Part shown: positions 43,530 through 52,530 of the stretch, in pieces
Position numbering within the stretch: position 1 is the first letter of the stretch
How the letters are laid out: each line of letters begins with the position of its first letter
Program-made: the position numbers and the translations under genes
Notes under the pieces: generated by a model
Seen by the model: the letters and a program-made list of their open reading frames with translations, nothing else
What the model was told of the DNA's origin: nothing
Database searches by the model: none
Assembly: GCF_016741935.1 (NCBI RefSeq)
Contig: NZ_JAERRG010000032.1
Coordinates: 1-64,000 of the forward strand
Length of the DNA: 64,000 nucleotides
Origin: Streptomyces endocoffeicus
GTDB lineage: Bacteria; Actinomycetota; Actinomycetes; Streptomycetales; Streptomycetaceae
Reading direction: 5' to 3'

Positions 43530-44349
43530 GCCGATGGGGCACGTAGGTCCAGGCCGCGGTGGGCTCGTCCGGCGTTGTAGTGCTCGGCGTACTGGTCGAG
43601 GACCGTCCGCAGGTGTCGTTCACCCGTGATGAGGAGTCGGTCGGTGCATTCGGCGCGGGCTGTGCGTATCCAACGTTCGGCGAACGCGTTGGACCGTGGG
43701 CTTTGTGGCGGAGTCGGGATGACGGTTGTGCCGTTTCCGGCGAAGATGGCGTTGAATGTGGCGGTGAACTTGGGTGACCCATGCGCCGGTCGGGTGGGCG
43801 GTGACGCCCAGGACATGGACGCGCCGGGTGGCAATCTCCATGACGAAGAACACGTAGAGACGCTTGAGGAAGACAGTTTTCACGTGCATGAAGTCGCAGG
43901 CCAGCAGCGTGTGGGCCTGGGAGTGAAGGAAGGAGCGCCAGGTCTGCTGGGATGCGCGTTGCGGTGCGGGCGGCAGGCGGCGCAGAACGCGCCGGATCGT
44001 CGCGGCGGCGACCCGATGGCCAAGCCGTCGTAGTTCGTCTTGGATTCTGACGTATCCCCAGGTGGGGTTCTCTCTCGCCAGGCGCTGGATGAGCGCGACT
44101 GTCTCTTCCGGTAACGGTGGCCGACCGGATCTGACCGCCGTCTGGCGCCACTTCCAGCGCACGAGACGGCGGTGCCAGATCAGCAGCGTGCCCGGGGTAA
44201 CCAGCCGATGGCGACGTAAGACGGGTGGCAGGTGCTTGGCGAGAGCGGAGAGCACGGCACGGTCAGCCCATGAAAGCCGCGGCCGCTCGACCTGTCGGCG
44301 CAGCACAGCGACCTCATGCCGAAGGACAAGGATCTCGGCGTCGTTCACG
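43530..44349 (-). pseudogene. IS type 1, copy 5: transposase lacking the second catalytic region
   Basis: The frame starts MNDAEILVLRHEVAVLRRQV at 44348 and is continuous through HTLLACDFMHVKTVFLKRL to HPTGAWVTQ near 43780. There a deletion of about 30 residues removes RDRDS and shifts the frame. The remainder (KFTATFNAIFAGNGTTVIPT, ERWIRTARAE) lies in another frame and ends at LRAPS near 43545. The lost region contains the second catalytic Asp. It lies upstream of the mmpL promoter region. Confidence 0.75.
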
Positions 44350-44354
44350 GCGCT

Positions 44355-44570
44355 TCAGGTCTGTCAGGGACCGTACCGTTTCGGCAGATCCGGCCAGGGC
44401 ACCCCGGTCCGGGACCGGAAAAGCACCCCGTTGATCACTCTGCGGTGATCCGCCCACTGCCCGCCCGGCTTGCCGTTGCCGGGCAGCAGGGGTTCGATCT
44501 TCTGCCACTGCGCGTCCGTGAGCTCGTGTCGCCGCACCATACGGGTGTCCTGCCCGACCAACCACGAGAT
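44355..44570 (-). pseudogene. IS5-type transposase, N-terminal fragment
   Basis: The minus strand reads RRHELTDAQWQKIEPLLPGN then WADHRRVINGVLFRSRTGVP and WPDLPKRYGP. This is the N-terminal region (insertion-element domain) of IS5/IS4-like two-frame transposases common in Streptomyces. It is cut after KRYGP where the IS type 1 remnant begins, so the DDE domain is missing. Confidence 0.8.
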
Positions 44571-44603
44571 CCACCCAGTCCACCAAGAGCCATCAGAAAC
44601 GCC

Positions 44604-45065
44604 CTAGCTGCGGATGGCGATCGTGGCGTCGAGTTCCACCAGCGCGCCTTGCGGCAGTACATGGGCCGGCAAGGCGGTTCGAGCGTGACGACCCGCGTCG
44701 CCCAGGACGTCGAGCAACAGCTGTGAAGCCCCATCGATCACCGACGGCTGGTCCACGAAGGTGGCTGAACTCGTGGCCCAGGCATTGAGCTTCAGTATCT
44801 GCTGCACATTGTCGAGGCCGACCGCGTCGTTTATGCGCGCCAGGAGGTTGAGCGCAGCGGTTCTCGCTGCGGTCACTCCGTCGGCCAAGGTGGCATTGTC
44901 TCCCAAGCAGCCCTGTAGGGTCTCGCCTGAGGCGGTCCGTGAGATTTGGCCGGACACGTAAAGCAGATCGCCCCATCGAACGGTCGCCTCGTACGCGTAG
45001 CGGGGCGCACCGAGCACCGGAAGCTCGATGGACAGCGCCTTGAGGCGCTCCTGCACGTCAGTCAT
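44604..45065 (-). CDS. RidA-family protein
   Basis: 153 residues from ATG 45065 (MTDVQERLKALSIELPVLG). Family stretches: YVSGQISRTASGETLQGCLG, AALNLLARINDAVGLDNVQQ and a C-terminal VELDATIAIRS. The member is of the longer YjgF-like subgroup. RidA enzymes hydrolyse reactive imines or enamines formed by amino-acid-degrading enzymes. It is last in an operon with an M24 peptidase-like enzyme and an ABC importer, so it may clear an imine formed from the imported compound. An IS5 fragment lies 34 bases after its stop. Confidence 0.85.
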   Translation of the reverse strand: MTDVQERLKALSIELPVLGAPRYAYEATVRWGDLLYVSGQISRTASGETLQGCLGDNATLADGVTAARTAALNLLARINDAVGLDNVQQILKLNAWATSSATFVDQPSVIDGASQLLLDVLGDAGRHARTALPAHVLPQGALVELDATIAIRS

Positions 45066-45171
45066 GTTGCATCCCAGTTCAACAAGTCGGACGAGCGACA
45101 CGATCGCGCGTTCTGTGCAGCACGCTGGAGCGGCTCCCTGCGAACGATGTGGCTCTTGGGCAGTTCAGCCG

Positions 45172-46821
45172 TCATCGCTTGCTCAGGATGTAGGTACGGT
45201 CGCGTCCGATGTACCAGAGATCCTCGGTGCCGATCGCCGCGTTCTCATAGCGCCAGGGGATCTCGGCGGCGCCGTACGAACCGACCTCGAGGACGTGCTT
45301 GTAGCCGGGCCGGAGCTCGTTGGCGAATGACTCCTGCTTACCCATGAGGTGGCCGACGTTGCGCTTGCGGTACTCCGTGTTGAAGTCGACGTCCGTCCCG
45401 AGCATTCCGATCTGGACCATCCGGTCCAGGTGCGGCGCCAGGTAGCGCAAGGTCCCCTCATGTACGTCCTCGCACACCACGCCGGGCTTGAGCTGCCCGA
45501 TGATGCCCTCACGCACCACGTCGAAGAAGAAGCTGTACGCCTCCTTCGCGGCCGCGGTGCGGGGCAGCGAGCGGGCCATGTCGGAGGTGGCGACGTTGAC
45601 CCCGTCGAACACGATGCGCACTCCGGCGTCGAGCTGGATGCACGTCGTCTCGTCGTTGATCGGGTAGTCGACCGGCGGGCCGGGGAAGAGCATCCGGTTC
45701 GACGAGTGGAGGTTGGTGAAGTACGGCTCGATGCCGAAGGGGATCTCGTTCACCGTGCGGAACTCGACGATCTTCTTGAGGTACACCGCGTTGATGTCGA
45801 GTTCGGTGAACGAGCGGCCGGCGGCGAGGCCCGCCTCCGCCCAGGCCAGCGCCTCCTCGATGGCGAACACGCTCGCCCGGGCGGCGACGACCTGGAAGGC
45901 GAGGTCCTCGTGGTCGCGGATGTCCCGCCAGTGGCCGAGGTCCGCCGAGACCGGAACCAGTTCCGCTCCCTCGCGCTCGAGCTCGCGGGCCAGGCCGACG
46001 CTGATCCACTCGTCCTCGACCCCGGTCCGTACGCCGCCGGCCAGAGCCCGGACGGCGGCGCCGATGGACGGGAACTGGCCGACGGCCGCCCCGGAGACGC
46101 CGGGGGTTCCATCGGGCGCCAGCACGATCAGCTTGTCCGAACCGGCCAGCCACAGGCCGACCGCGCCATCCGGCTGCGCGAACCCGGTCGCCTCGGTGAA
46201 GTTGGGGGGCGCGGCGAGGAGCAGCGCGTCGAGAGAGCGGTCCCCGGCGAGCGTTTTCAGCGCCGAGAACCGGCTGTCCTCGCCGGCGGTGAACTCCTCC
46301 GCCAGGCCGGAGAGGTGTTCGACGTTCTCGATGAGCCGTCGCGCGGTGCGGACGCCCGTCTCGCGCCACGCCGCGAACCTCGTCAAGACCTCCTCGATGT
46401 CGAGCTCGTAAGCGGTGACGGGGGTGGGGTCCTGGTCGGCGACGACGAGTTCGACGGAGCCGGACAGCGCGCGGTAGTGGCTGTAGACGATGTCGGCGGC
46501 GAGGCTCACCGGAGCGCCGTCGGCGAGTTCCTGTACCAGGCTCGTCAGGGACGCCGAGGCGGGAGTGTCGGCGACGACTCGGGGGTCGATCGTGACCCAG
46601 GGAGCGTAGAACTTGATCTGGTCCTTCGGGACCCCGGCGGAGAGGGCGTTGCCCTGCTCCTGTTGGCGCACGAGCAGGTACCGGCCCTTGTCGGTCTGTG
46701 CGATCAACGGTGCGACGAGCGGGTAGGAATCGAGGCGGATCGCGGAGAACAGGAGGCTCTTGCGTGCGTTGAGTCCGTAGGTTGCTTCGACCTGTGAGGC
46801 GTCTGCGGTGAGGCTCAGCAT
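45172..46821 (-). CDS. M24-family (creatinase/Xaa-Pro peptidase-like) metalloenzyme
   Basis: 549 residues, longer than usual Xaa-Pro peptidases (about 360-450). AGGAG lies nine bases before ATG 46821. The C-terminal pita-bread fold keeps all five metal ligands: Asp in IQLDAGV, Asp in TSDMARS, His in NVGHLMGKQES, Glu in LEVGSYG and Glu in IGTEDLW. The GHLMGK variant departs from the common GHGIG. The N-terminal domain is divergent. It could hydrolyse a C-N or amide bond of the molecule taken up by the ABC system encoded just upstream. Substrate unknown. Confidence 0.82.
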   Translation of the reverse strand: MLSLTADASQVEATYGLNARKSLLFSAIRLDSYPLVAPLIAQTDKGRYLLVRQQEQGNALSAGVPKDQIKFYAPWVTIDPRVVADTPASASLTSLVQELADGAPVSLAADIVYSHYRALSGSVELVVADQDPTPVTAYELDIEEVLTRFAAWRETGVRTARRLIENVEHLSGLAEEFTAGEDSRFSALKTLAGDRSLDALLLAAPPNFTEATGFAQPDGAVGLWLAGSDKLIVLAPDGTPGVSGAAVGQFPSIGAAVRALAGGVRTGVEDEWISVGLARELEREGAELVPVSADLGHWRDIRDHEDLAFQVVAARASVFAIEEALAWAEAGLAAGRSFTELDINAVYLKKIVEFRTVNEIPFGIEPYFTNLHSSNRMLFPGPPVDYPINDETTCIQLDAGVRIVFDGVNVATSDMARSLPRTAAAKEAYSFFFDVVREGIIGQLKPGVVCEDVHEGTLRYLAPHLDRMVQIGMLGTDVDFNTEYRKRNVGHLMGKQESFANELRPGYKHVLEVGSYGAAEIPWRYENAAIGTEDLWYIGRDRTYILSKR

Positions 46822-46876
46822 TGGTGCGGTGCTCCTATGATGTCGATTTCGGTGTCGGCGTCCGGGCCGGCGGCGG

Positions 46877-47656
46877 TCAGCTGATTCCGGTCACGACTCC
46901 GATGTGGGATTCGATTTCCGTTGTGTAGTCGGAGAAGGCCGGGGAGAACCGGTGCTCCTTGCCCCTCGGCCGCGGGAAGTCGATCGCGATGTCGGCGACG
47001 ATCCGGCCGGGGCGGTCGCCGACGACGACCACCCGGTCGCCGAGCCAGACCGCCTCGGAGATGCTGTGGGTCACGAACAGGACGCTGCACCCCGTGGTCT
47101 GCCAGATGCGCTGGATCTCGAAGTTCATCGAATCGCGGGTCATGGCGTCGAGCGCGCCGAAGGGCTCGTCCATGAGTAGCAGTTCGGGGCGGGAGACCAG
47201 CGCGCGGCAGATGGCCACCCGTTGCTGCATCCCGCCGCTGAGCTCGTAGGAGTAGTGCTTGGCCTTGCTGCCCAGCCCCACCATCTCGAGCAGTTCCTGG
47301 GCGTAGCGGCGGGAGTCGTCGGTGCGGGTGCCGCGGAATTCCAGGGGCAGGAGCACGTTGTCGATGTTGTTGCGCCACGGCAGGAGTACGGGGCTCTGGA
47401 ACACCATCGCGATGTCCTCGATCCCGTCGCGGATCGGCCGCCCCTTGACCAGGATTTCGCCCTCGGTGGGCTCCTGGAGGCCGGAGATCGTCTTGAGCAG
47501 CGTGGTTTTCCCGCTGCCGGACTGTCCGACGATCGAGACGAACTGTCCCGGCTTCACGTGGAAGTCCAGCCCCTTGAGCACCGTGTTGCCTTGGCCGTCC
47601 CGGGATCGGTAGGTCTTTCCCACGTTGTTGACCGAGATGGCGTACTCGTTGTTCAT
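46877..47656 (-). CDS. ABC importer ATPase (nitrate/sulfonate/taurine type)
   Basis: 259 residues. Walker A GQSGSGKTT, signature ELSGGMQQRVAICRALVSRP, Walker B LLLMDEPFGALDAMTR, switch His in LFVTHSISEAVWLGDRV. It belongs to the SsuB/TauB/NrtD class that energises uptake of small organic acids, sulfonates or thiamine precursors. It is third in the operon after the permease and the binding lipoprotein, with a 20-base gap. Confidence 0.92.
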   Translation of the reverse strand: MNNEYAISVNNVGKTYRSRDGQGNTVLKGLDFHVKPGQFVSIVGQSGSGKTTLLKTISGLQEPTEGEILVKGRPIRDGIEDIAMVFQSPVLLPWRNNIDNVLLPLEFRGTRTDDSRRYAQELLEMVGLGSKAKHYSYELSGGMQQRVAICRALVSRPELLLMDEPFGALDAMTRDSMNFEIQRIWQTTGCSVLFVTHSISEAVWLGDRVVVVGDRPGRIVADIAIDFPRPRGKEHRFSPAFSDYTTEIESHIGVVTGIS

Positions 47657-47675
47657 GTGACTCTCCGTCCGGCCG

Positions 47676-48701
47676 TCACGGCGCCTTGATGGTCTCGTTG
47701 GAGTGCAGCGGCTCGAGGTAGGAGTTGCTGTACACGTCCTTGGGCGTGAGGTTGCTCCCCGGGTTCAGGCCGAGGAACCGGCGGGCGACGTCGATGGTTT
47801 TCTGGGCGCCTGCGTCGTCCATGACGCCGAACCGGTGCGCCGACTTACCGGCGCCCCAGTTGAGTCCGCACTGCGCGCTGATCGCGAGGGTGATGGTCTT
47901 GGCCTCGTAGCCCGAGACCTCTTTCTGGAAATCCTTCGCGGCGTCGGCCGGGTGCCGGCACGCCCACAGGTAGCCCTTCTGCATCGCCCGGTTGAACCGC
48001 CGGACCTGCTCGGGATCGTTTTTGAGCTTCTCGTCGGAGACGACGATCCCGTTGCCGTAGAGGTCGATGCCCAGATCGGACCACTTCAGCACGAATGCCT
48101 TCCGGCCGAGTGCGTCAATGGCCGGCTGGTCGGAGACGTACAGGGCGAGGTTGGCGTCCCACTGACCGGCCAGCAGGCCGGGGATCTTCGATGCGCTCGC
48201 GGCGGAGACGACGTTGACATCGCCCTCCTTGAGCCCCAGCTTGTGCATCGCGAACGGCCACATCGCGGCCATCGCACCACCGCCCTCGGTGGCGACCGTC
48301 TTGCCCCGGAGGTCGGACCATCCCTTGATTCCGGTGCCCGCGAGCCCGACGACCGCGTAGGCGGACCTGGCCTGGAGGAGGTTGACCTGCTTGACCTTGG
48401 CGCCCCGGCCCTGGGCGGTGACCGTGGCGCCGAAGTCCGCCCAGCCGGCGTCGACCTTGCCGGTGACGACGGAGGTGACCGTGTTGGTCGATCCGGACCC
48501 CGGCATGACCGTGAGGTCGAGACCTTCCGCCTTGAAGAAGCCCCGCTCGACAGCCGAGATGAACAGAGCGTGCTTCGGCAGGTACCCCACGTCGAGCATG
48601 AGGGTCATCGAATTCTTCCCGCCGTTGCTCGCGCAGCCCGACACGGACATGAGGAGCACCGCCCCGACGATCGCGGCGATCCTGCGGATCGAGTTACGCA
48701 T
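47676..48701 (-). CDS. NMT1/SsuA-type substrate-binding lipoprotein
   Basis: 341 residues with a lipoprotein signal (lipobox SVSGC at about residues 19-23). The mature part has the two-lobe periplasmic-binding fold of the NMT1/THI5-like group: DVGYLPKHALFISAVERGFF, ADFGATVTAQGRG, WSDLRGKTVATEGGG. It catches the substrate outside the membrane for the adjacent permease and ATPase. The group binds sulfonates, nitrate, pyrimidine precursors or aromatic acids, so the ligand cannot be stated. Confidence 0.9.
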   Translation of the reverse strand: MRNSIRRIAAIVGAVLLMSVSGCASNGGKNSMTLMLDVGYLPKHALFISAVERGFFKAEGLDLTVMPGSGSTNTVTSVVTGKVDAGWADFGATVTAQGRGAKVKQVNLLQARSAYAVVGLAGTGIKGWSDLRGKTVATEGGGAMAAMWPFAMHKLGLKEGDVNVVSAASASKIPGLLAGQWDANLALYVSDQPAIDALGRKAFVLKWSDLGIDLYGNGIVVSDEKLKNDPEQVRRFNRAMQKGYLWACRHPADAAKDFQKEVSGYEAKTITLAISAQCGLNWGAGKSAHRFGVMDDAGAQKTIDVARRFLGLNPGSNLTPKDVYSNSYLEPLHSNETIKAP

Positions 48702-48722
48702 TCGAGTCTCCGATCCCCGCGG

Positions 48723-49583
48723 TCACTTTGCGTGGTTCTTCCACGGGACCAGCTTTCGTCCCGCGAAGTCGACGATGAAGAACAACGCCAGGGCGATGGC
48801 GGCGAGCACGATGAAGGCCGCGAACATCGATGGGAGGTCGACCTGGCTGTTGGCGAGGAGGATGACATATCCCAGCCCCTTGGAGCCGGCGATGAACTCA
48901 CCGACGACCGCCCCGCCCACAGCGAGCGAGATGGAGATCTTCGCTCCGGAGAAGATCGATGGGATCGCGTAGATGAAGTCGATCTTCGTCATCTTCTTCC
49001 ACGGCGACGCCTTGTTGATCCGTGCGAGTTCTTGCAGTTCGTGGGGTACTGAGCTCAGGCCGTCATAGGTGTTGATCACCAGGGGGAAGAACGCGATGGC
49101 CATCGCGACGAACGCCTTCGACTCGAAGCCGAACCCGAACCACACGATGAACAGCGGCGCGAGCGCCACCTTGGGGATGGTGTCGATCGCGATGAGCGCG
49201 GGGTAGAGGAAGCTGCGCACGGTCGGCGAGTAATGCAGCACCGCACCGCACAGAATCCCGAGCGCGGTGCCGAGCGCGAACCCGGCAAGCGCCTCCTGCA
49301 GCGTGACCAAGGTGTTGCTCGCGAAGTAGTCGGGCCGTTCGATCAGCTCGGCGAAGGCCGAGATCGGCCCGACGGCCAGGTATTCCGGCGGGCTGAAGAT
49401 GATCACCAACAGCTGCCACACGACGAAGAGACCGACGATCCCCGCGACCGCCTTCGCACCAACCGCGATCGAGTCACGACTGAACATTTTCGGCTTGGAT
49501 CTCGCCGGTCCACCGAGCGCTGCCCCGGGCGGGGACTGACGCAGGCCGTCCGAGCCGACCTCACTGACTTCAGGAGAGGCCAT
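48723..49583 (-). CDS. ABC importer permease (SsuC/TauC type)
   Basis: About 286 residues from ATG 49583 (an ATG at 49598 is also in frame). Six membrane helices; the EAA-like coupling motif is in VPHELQELARINKASPWKKM. Further helices include GIVGLFVVWQLLVIIF and MFAAFIVLAAIALALFFIVD. It is first in the operon permease - binding protein - ATPase - M24 enzyme - RidA. The 240-base region upstream to the KGSADH gene end carries no gene I can support and should contain the promoter. Confidence 0.9.
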   Translation of the reverse strand: MASPEVSEVGSDGLRQSPPGAALGGPARSKPKMFSRDSIAVGAKAVAGIVGLFVVWQLLVIIFSPPEYLAVGPISAFAELIERPDYFASNTLVTLQEALAGFALGTALGILCGAVLHYSPTVRSFLYPALIAIDTIPKVALAPLFIVWFGFGFESKAFVAMAIAFFPLVINTYDGLSSVPHELQELARINKASPWKKMTKIDFIYAIPSIFSGAKISISLAVGGAVVGEFIAGSKGLGYVILLANSQVDLPSMFAAFIVLAAIALALFFIVDFAGRKLVPWKNHAK

Positions 49584-49839
49584 GGCGGACCCCCCCATCG
49601 AAGGGCGCGTCGTGCGCGGGCAGGGCCGCGGCCGCCGGGTGGGGGCATGGGCGCCAACAGGAGCCTGTGGCGGGGAGCGGCGACGCGGCCGGTATCCGGC
49701 GCGGCGAGGGGGGCGGCGAGAGCCATCGCGGTGTCATTACGTCCTCACAACATTGGAAGGGTTGCCACTGGGCAGTCGCGGGCATGGCCGGCGGGGCCGG
49801 ACCTTGGCCAGGTGGATATCGCCTCACCCGGCCGACTGG

Positions 49840-51483
49840 TCAATCGGCGCTGTCGACGGCGAGCGCGTCTCGACTGGGTTCACCGTCGAGTCGGCGCCAC
49901 ACACCAAGCGGATTTTCGTCACGAACCTCAGCAGGCAACAGCGCGGTCGGCACGTCCTGATAGGCTACGGGCCGCAGGAAACGCTCGATCGCGAGCGTTC
50001 CGACGGAAGTACTTCGAGGATCTGTCGTGGCCGGGAACGGCCCACCGTGCACCATCGCGTGTCCGACCTCCACTCCGGTGGGCCAGCCGTCGAACAGGAT
50101 GCGGCCCGCTCGCTCCTCCAAGAGCGGCAGCAACTTCGCGGCGAGTAGATGATCGGCCTCATCGGCGTGCACGGTCGCGGTGAGCTGACCTTCCAACGTC
50201 TCCACCGCCGCGGTCAGCTCGGCGGTGTCCGCGCATCGGACGAGCAGCGATGTCGCGCCGAAGACCTCGGCCTGTAGCGCCGGATCGGCGGCGAACCGAG
50301 CACCGTCGACGGTCAGCAGCCGGGCGCGGCCACAAGCCGCACTGTCGGGCCGGCTGCCGCGTGCGAACTCATCGACGCCGTCCCGGGCCGCGAGGGCGTC
50401 ACCGGCGGCGGCGTAGTGGCCGGCGATGCCCGTGGTGAGCATGGTGGCTCCGGCGTCAGCGGCGACGGCGTCGGCCGCGGCCCTCGTGAACGCGTCGAGG
50501 CCCGGTCCTTCGACGGCGAGCACCAGACCGGGGTTGGTGCAGAACTGCCCGGCGCCGAGCGTCAGCGATCCGGCGAACGCGGCGCCCAGCTCGGCGCCGC
50601 GGGATTCGAGCACCGCGGGTAGCAGCAGCACTGGATTGATGCTGCTCATCTCCGCGTACACCGGGATCGGCACCGGCCGAGCCGCCGCCATGGCCGCGAT
50701 CGCCAGCCCGCCTTCGCGGGACCCGGTGAAACCCACGGCACGAATCCTCGGATCTCTGACGAGTCGGGCGCCTACCTCGGTCCCACCGCCGACGAGCTGG
50801 GAAAACACCCCCTCGGGCATACCCGTGTCAGCCGCCGCTTCGGCGATCGTCCGCGCCACCAGCTCCGCGGTACCCAGATGCGCCTGATGCGCCTTGACAA
50901 CCACCGGGCACCCGGCGGCCAGCGCCGATGCCGTGTCGCCCCCGGCGGTGGAGAAGGCCAGGGGGAAGTTGCTCGCGCCGAACACCGCGACCGGACCGAG
51001 CGCGATCCGGCGCTGCCGGATATCGGCGCGTGGGAGCGGTTCGCGGTCGAGCCGTGCCGGATCGATGCGAGCACCTTGCCAGGTGCCGGCCCGCAGCTCC
51101 GCGGCGAACAGGCGCAGCTGACCGCTGGTACGGCCGACTTCGCCGGTGAGTCGCGGACGAGGCAGCGCGGTCTCGGTGTGGGCGCACTCGACCAGCGCAT
51201 CCCGACGCTCGTCGAGCAGATCGGCGACGCGCTCGAGGAACTCGGCACGCCGCTCGGCAGTGGTCGCCCGAAAAGCCGGAAAAGCCCGCTTTGCCAGAGC
51301 GCAAGCCCGCTCAACATGGTCGACCGACGCCGCGCGGTAGCCAGGACCGAGAACCGCGCCTGTACGGGGATCGACGGACCGGATCTCCTCACCCGTGCCG
51401 ATGACGGGTTCGGCTCCGATGACCATGACGCCGGCAGGGCTGGTCTGAGGGAGAGCGGACACGAGTGGCTCCTTGCGCTTCAT
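49840..51483 (-). CDS. 2,5-dioxovalerate (alpha-ketoglutarate semialdehyde) dehydrogenase
   Basis: 547 residues from ATG 51483. It belongs to the long NADP+-type aldehyde dehydrogenase subgroup that oxidises 2,5-dioxopentanoate to 2-oxoglutarate. Catalytic residues are visible: Asn in FGASNFPLAFSTAGGD, Glu in VYAEMSSINP and the nucleophile Cys in GAGQFCTNPG. It follows the KdgD gene by 13 bases, and the KdgD product is its substrate. Together they end the oxidative aldarate (glucarate/galactarate) or related sugar-acid pathway. The first enzymes (sugar-acid dehydratases) are not in the window. Confidence 0.92.
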   Translation of the reverse strand: MKRKEPLVSALPQTSPAGVMVIGAEPVIGTGEEIRSVDPRTGAVLGPGYRAASVDHVERACALAKRAFPAFRATTAERRAEFLERVADLLDERRDALVECAHTETALPRPRLTGEVGRTSGQLRLFAAELRAGTWQGARIDPARLDREPLPRADIRQRRIALGPVAVFGASNFPLAFSTAGGDTASALAAGCPVVVKAHQAHLGTAELVARTIAEAAADTGMPEGVFSQLVGGGTEVGARLVRDPRIRAVGFTGSREGGLAIAAMAAARPVPIPVYAEMSSINPVLLLPAVLESRGAELGAAFAGSLTLGAGQFCTNPGLVLAVEGPGLDAFTRAAADAVAADAGATMLTTGIAGHYAAAGDALAARDGVDEFARGSRPDSAACGRARLLTVDGARFAADPALQAEVFGATSLLVRCADTAELTAAVETLEGQLTATVHADEADHLLAAKLLPLLEERAGRILFDGWPTGVEVGHAMVHGGPFPATTDPRSTSVGTLAIERFLRPVAYQDVPTALLPAEVRDENPLGVWRRLDGEPSRDALAVDSAD

Positions 51484-51496
51484 CGGGTCGGTGGCG

Positions 51497-52423
51497 TCAG
51501 GCGATGGCAGTGCGCGACGCCTCGATGACATCGGCCAGCAGTTCACGCTCGGGATCGTCCAGATCGGTCAGCGGCGGCCGCACCGGACCGGCCGGATGTC
51601 CAGCCAGATCCATGCCGGCCTTGACGATGCTCACCGCGTAGCCAGCCTTACGGTCACGAATCGTGGTGTAGGGCAGCACGACGTCGTCGAGCAGCCGGCG
51701 CACCTTCGTCCGGTCCTCTGCTCGCACCGCGCTGTAGAAAGTCAGGGCGAACTCGGGCAGGAAGTTGAAGATCGCCGAACTGTAGGTCGTGACACCCAAC
51801 TCCAAGTACGGCAGCGCGAACGTCTCCGCCGTCGGCAGCCCGCCGATGTAGACCAAGCGGTCGCCGAGATGCGAGTGGATCCGGGTGATCGCCTCCAGAT
51901 CACCGACACCGTCCTTGAAACCGATCAGATTCGGGCAGGTGTCAGCAAGCGTGGCCACTGTGTCGGCTGTGTACACGGCATTCGCACGGCTGTAAAGCAC
52001 CACGCCCAGCGAAGTGGACTCGCAGACCGCGCGCACATGAGCGGTGAGGCCGTCCGGGGAGGCCTCGGTGAGGTAGGGCGGGAACAGCAGCAGGCCGTCG
52101 GCGCCCGCCGCCTCGGCATCGCGGGCCAGCTCGACCGCTTGCGCGGTGCCGTGTCCGGCCGGGGCGAGGATCGGGGTGCCCTTGGGCGCGCTGCCGACAG
52201 CGGCTCGGACCACGGCGCCGACTTCCTGCGGGGTCAGGGAGAAGAACTCCCCCGTCCCCCCGGCGGCGAACAGACCGGCGATCTCGTACTGGCCCAGGCG
52301 GCCGATGTTCTCCCGGTAGGCGGGCTCGTCGAACGCCAGGTCACGGGAGAAGTGGGTGACGGGAAACGACAGCAGCCCGGAGCCGAGGCGCTCGGCAAGC
52401 TCGGTCGGGGTAAAGGCGGGCAT
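51497..52423 (-). CDS. kdgD: 5-dehydro-4-deoxyglucarate dehydratase
   Basis: 308 residues from ATG 52423. DapA/NAL-type TIM barrel: substrate loop AAGGTGEFFSLTPQE, Tyr in GVVLYSRANAVYTAD, Schiff-base Lys in LIGFKDGVGD, and the KdgD-typical THFSRDLAFDEPAYRENI. It dehydrates and decarboxylates 5-keto-4-deoxyglucarate to 2,5-dioxovalerate for the neighbouring dehydrogenase. Divergent from a LysR gene that probably controls it; 107 bases lie between the starts. Confidence 0.93.
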   Translation of the reverse strand: MPAFTPTELAERLGSGLLSFPVTHFSRDLAFDEPAYRENIGRLGQYEIAGLFAAGGTGEFFSLTPQEVGAVVRAAVGSAPKGTPILAPAGHGTAQAVELARDAEAAGADGLLLFPPYLTEASPDGLTAHVRAVCESTSLGVVLYSRANAVYTADTVATLADTCPNLIGFKDGVGDLEAITRIHSHLGDRLVYIGGLPTAETFALPYLELGVTTYSSAIFNFLPEFALTFYSAVRAEDRTKVRRLLDDVVLPYTTIRDRKAGYAVSIVKAGMDLAGHPAGPVRPPLTDLDDPERELLADVIEASRTAIA

Positions 52424-52511
52424 TAACGTTTCCTCTCGGGGGTGCAGGACAGCGACTGCGAGAACCATAGGAACCAAATCGATGCACGTCCAACACTTCT
52501 TTGGGATCAAC

Positions 52512-52530
52512 CGATACCTATAATGGATCG
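52512..52530 (+). promoter_or_regulatory. LysR-type box overlapping a TATAAT promoter at the lysR start
   Basis: CGAT-N11-ATCG (arms 52512-52515 and 52527-52530) has the classical T-N11-A form of LysR sites. Inside it is a consensus -10 element TATAAT at 52519-52524, only six bases before the lysR ATG at 52531. Transcription would start at about the ATG, giving a leaderless mRNA, and bound LysR would cover the -10. No ribosome site precedes the ATG. Confidence 0.6.
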
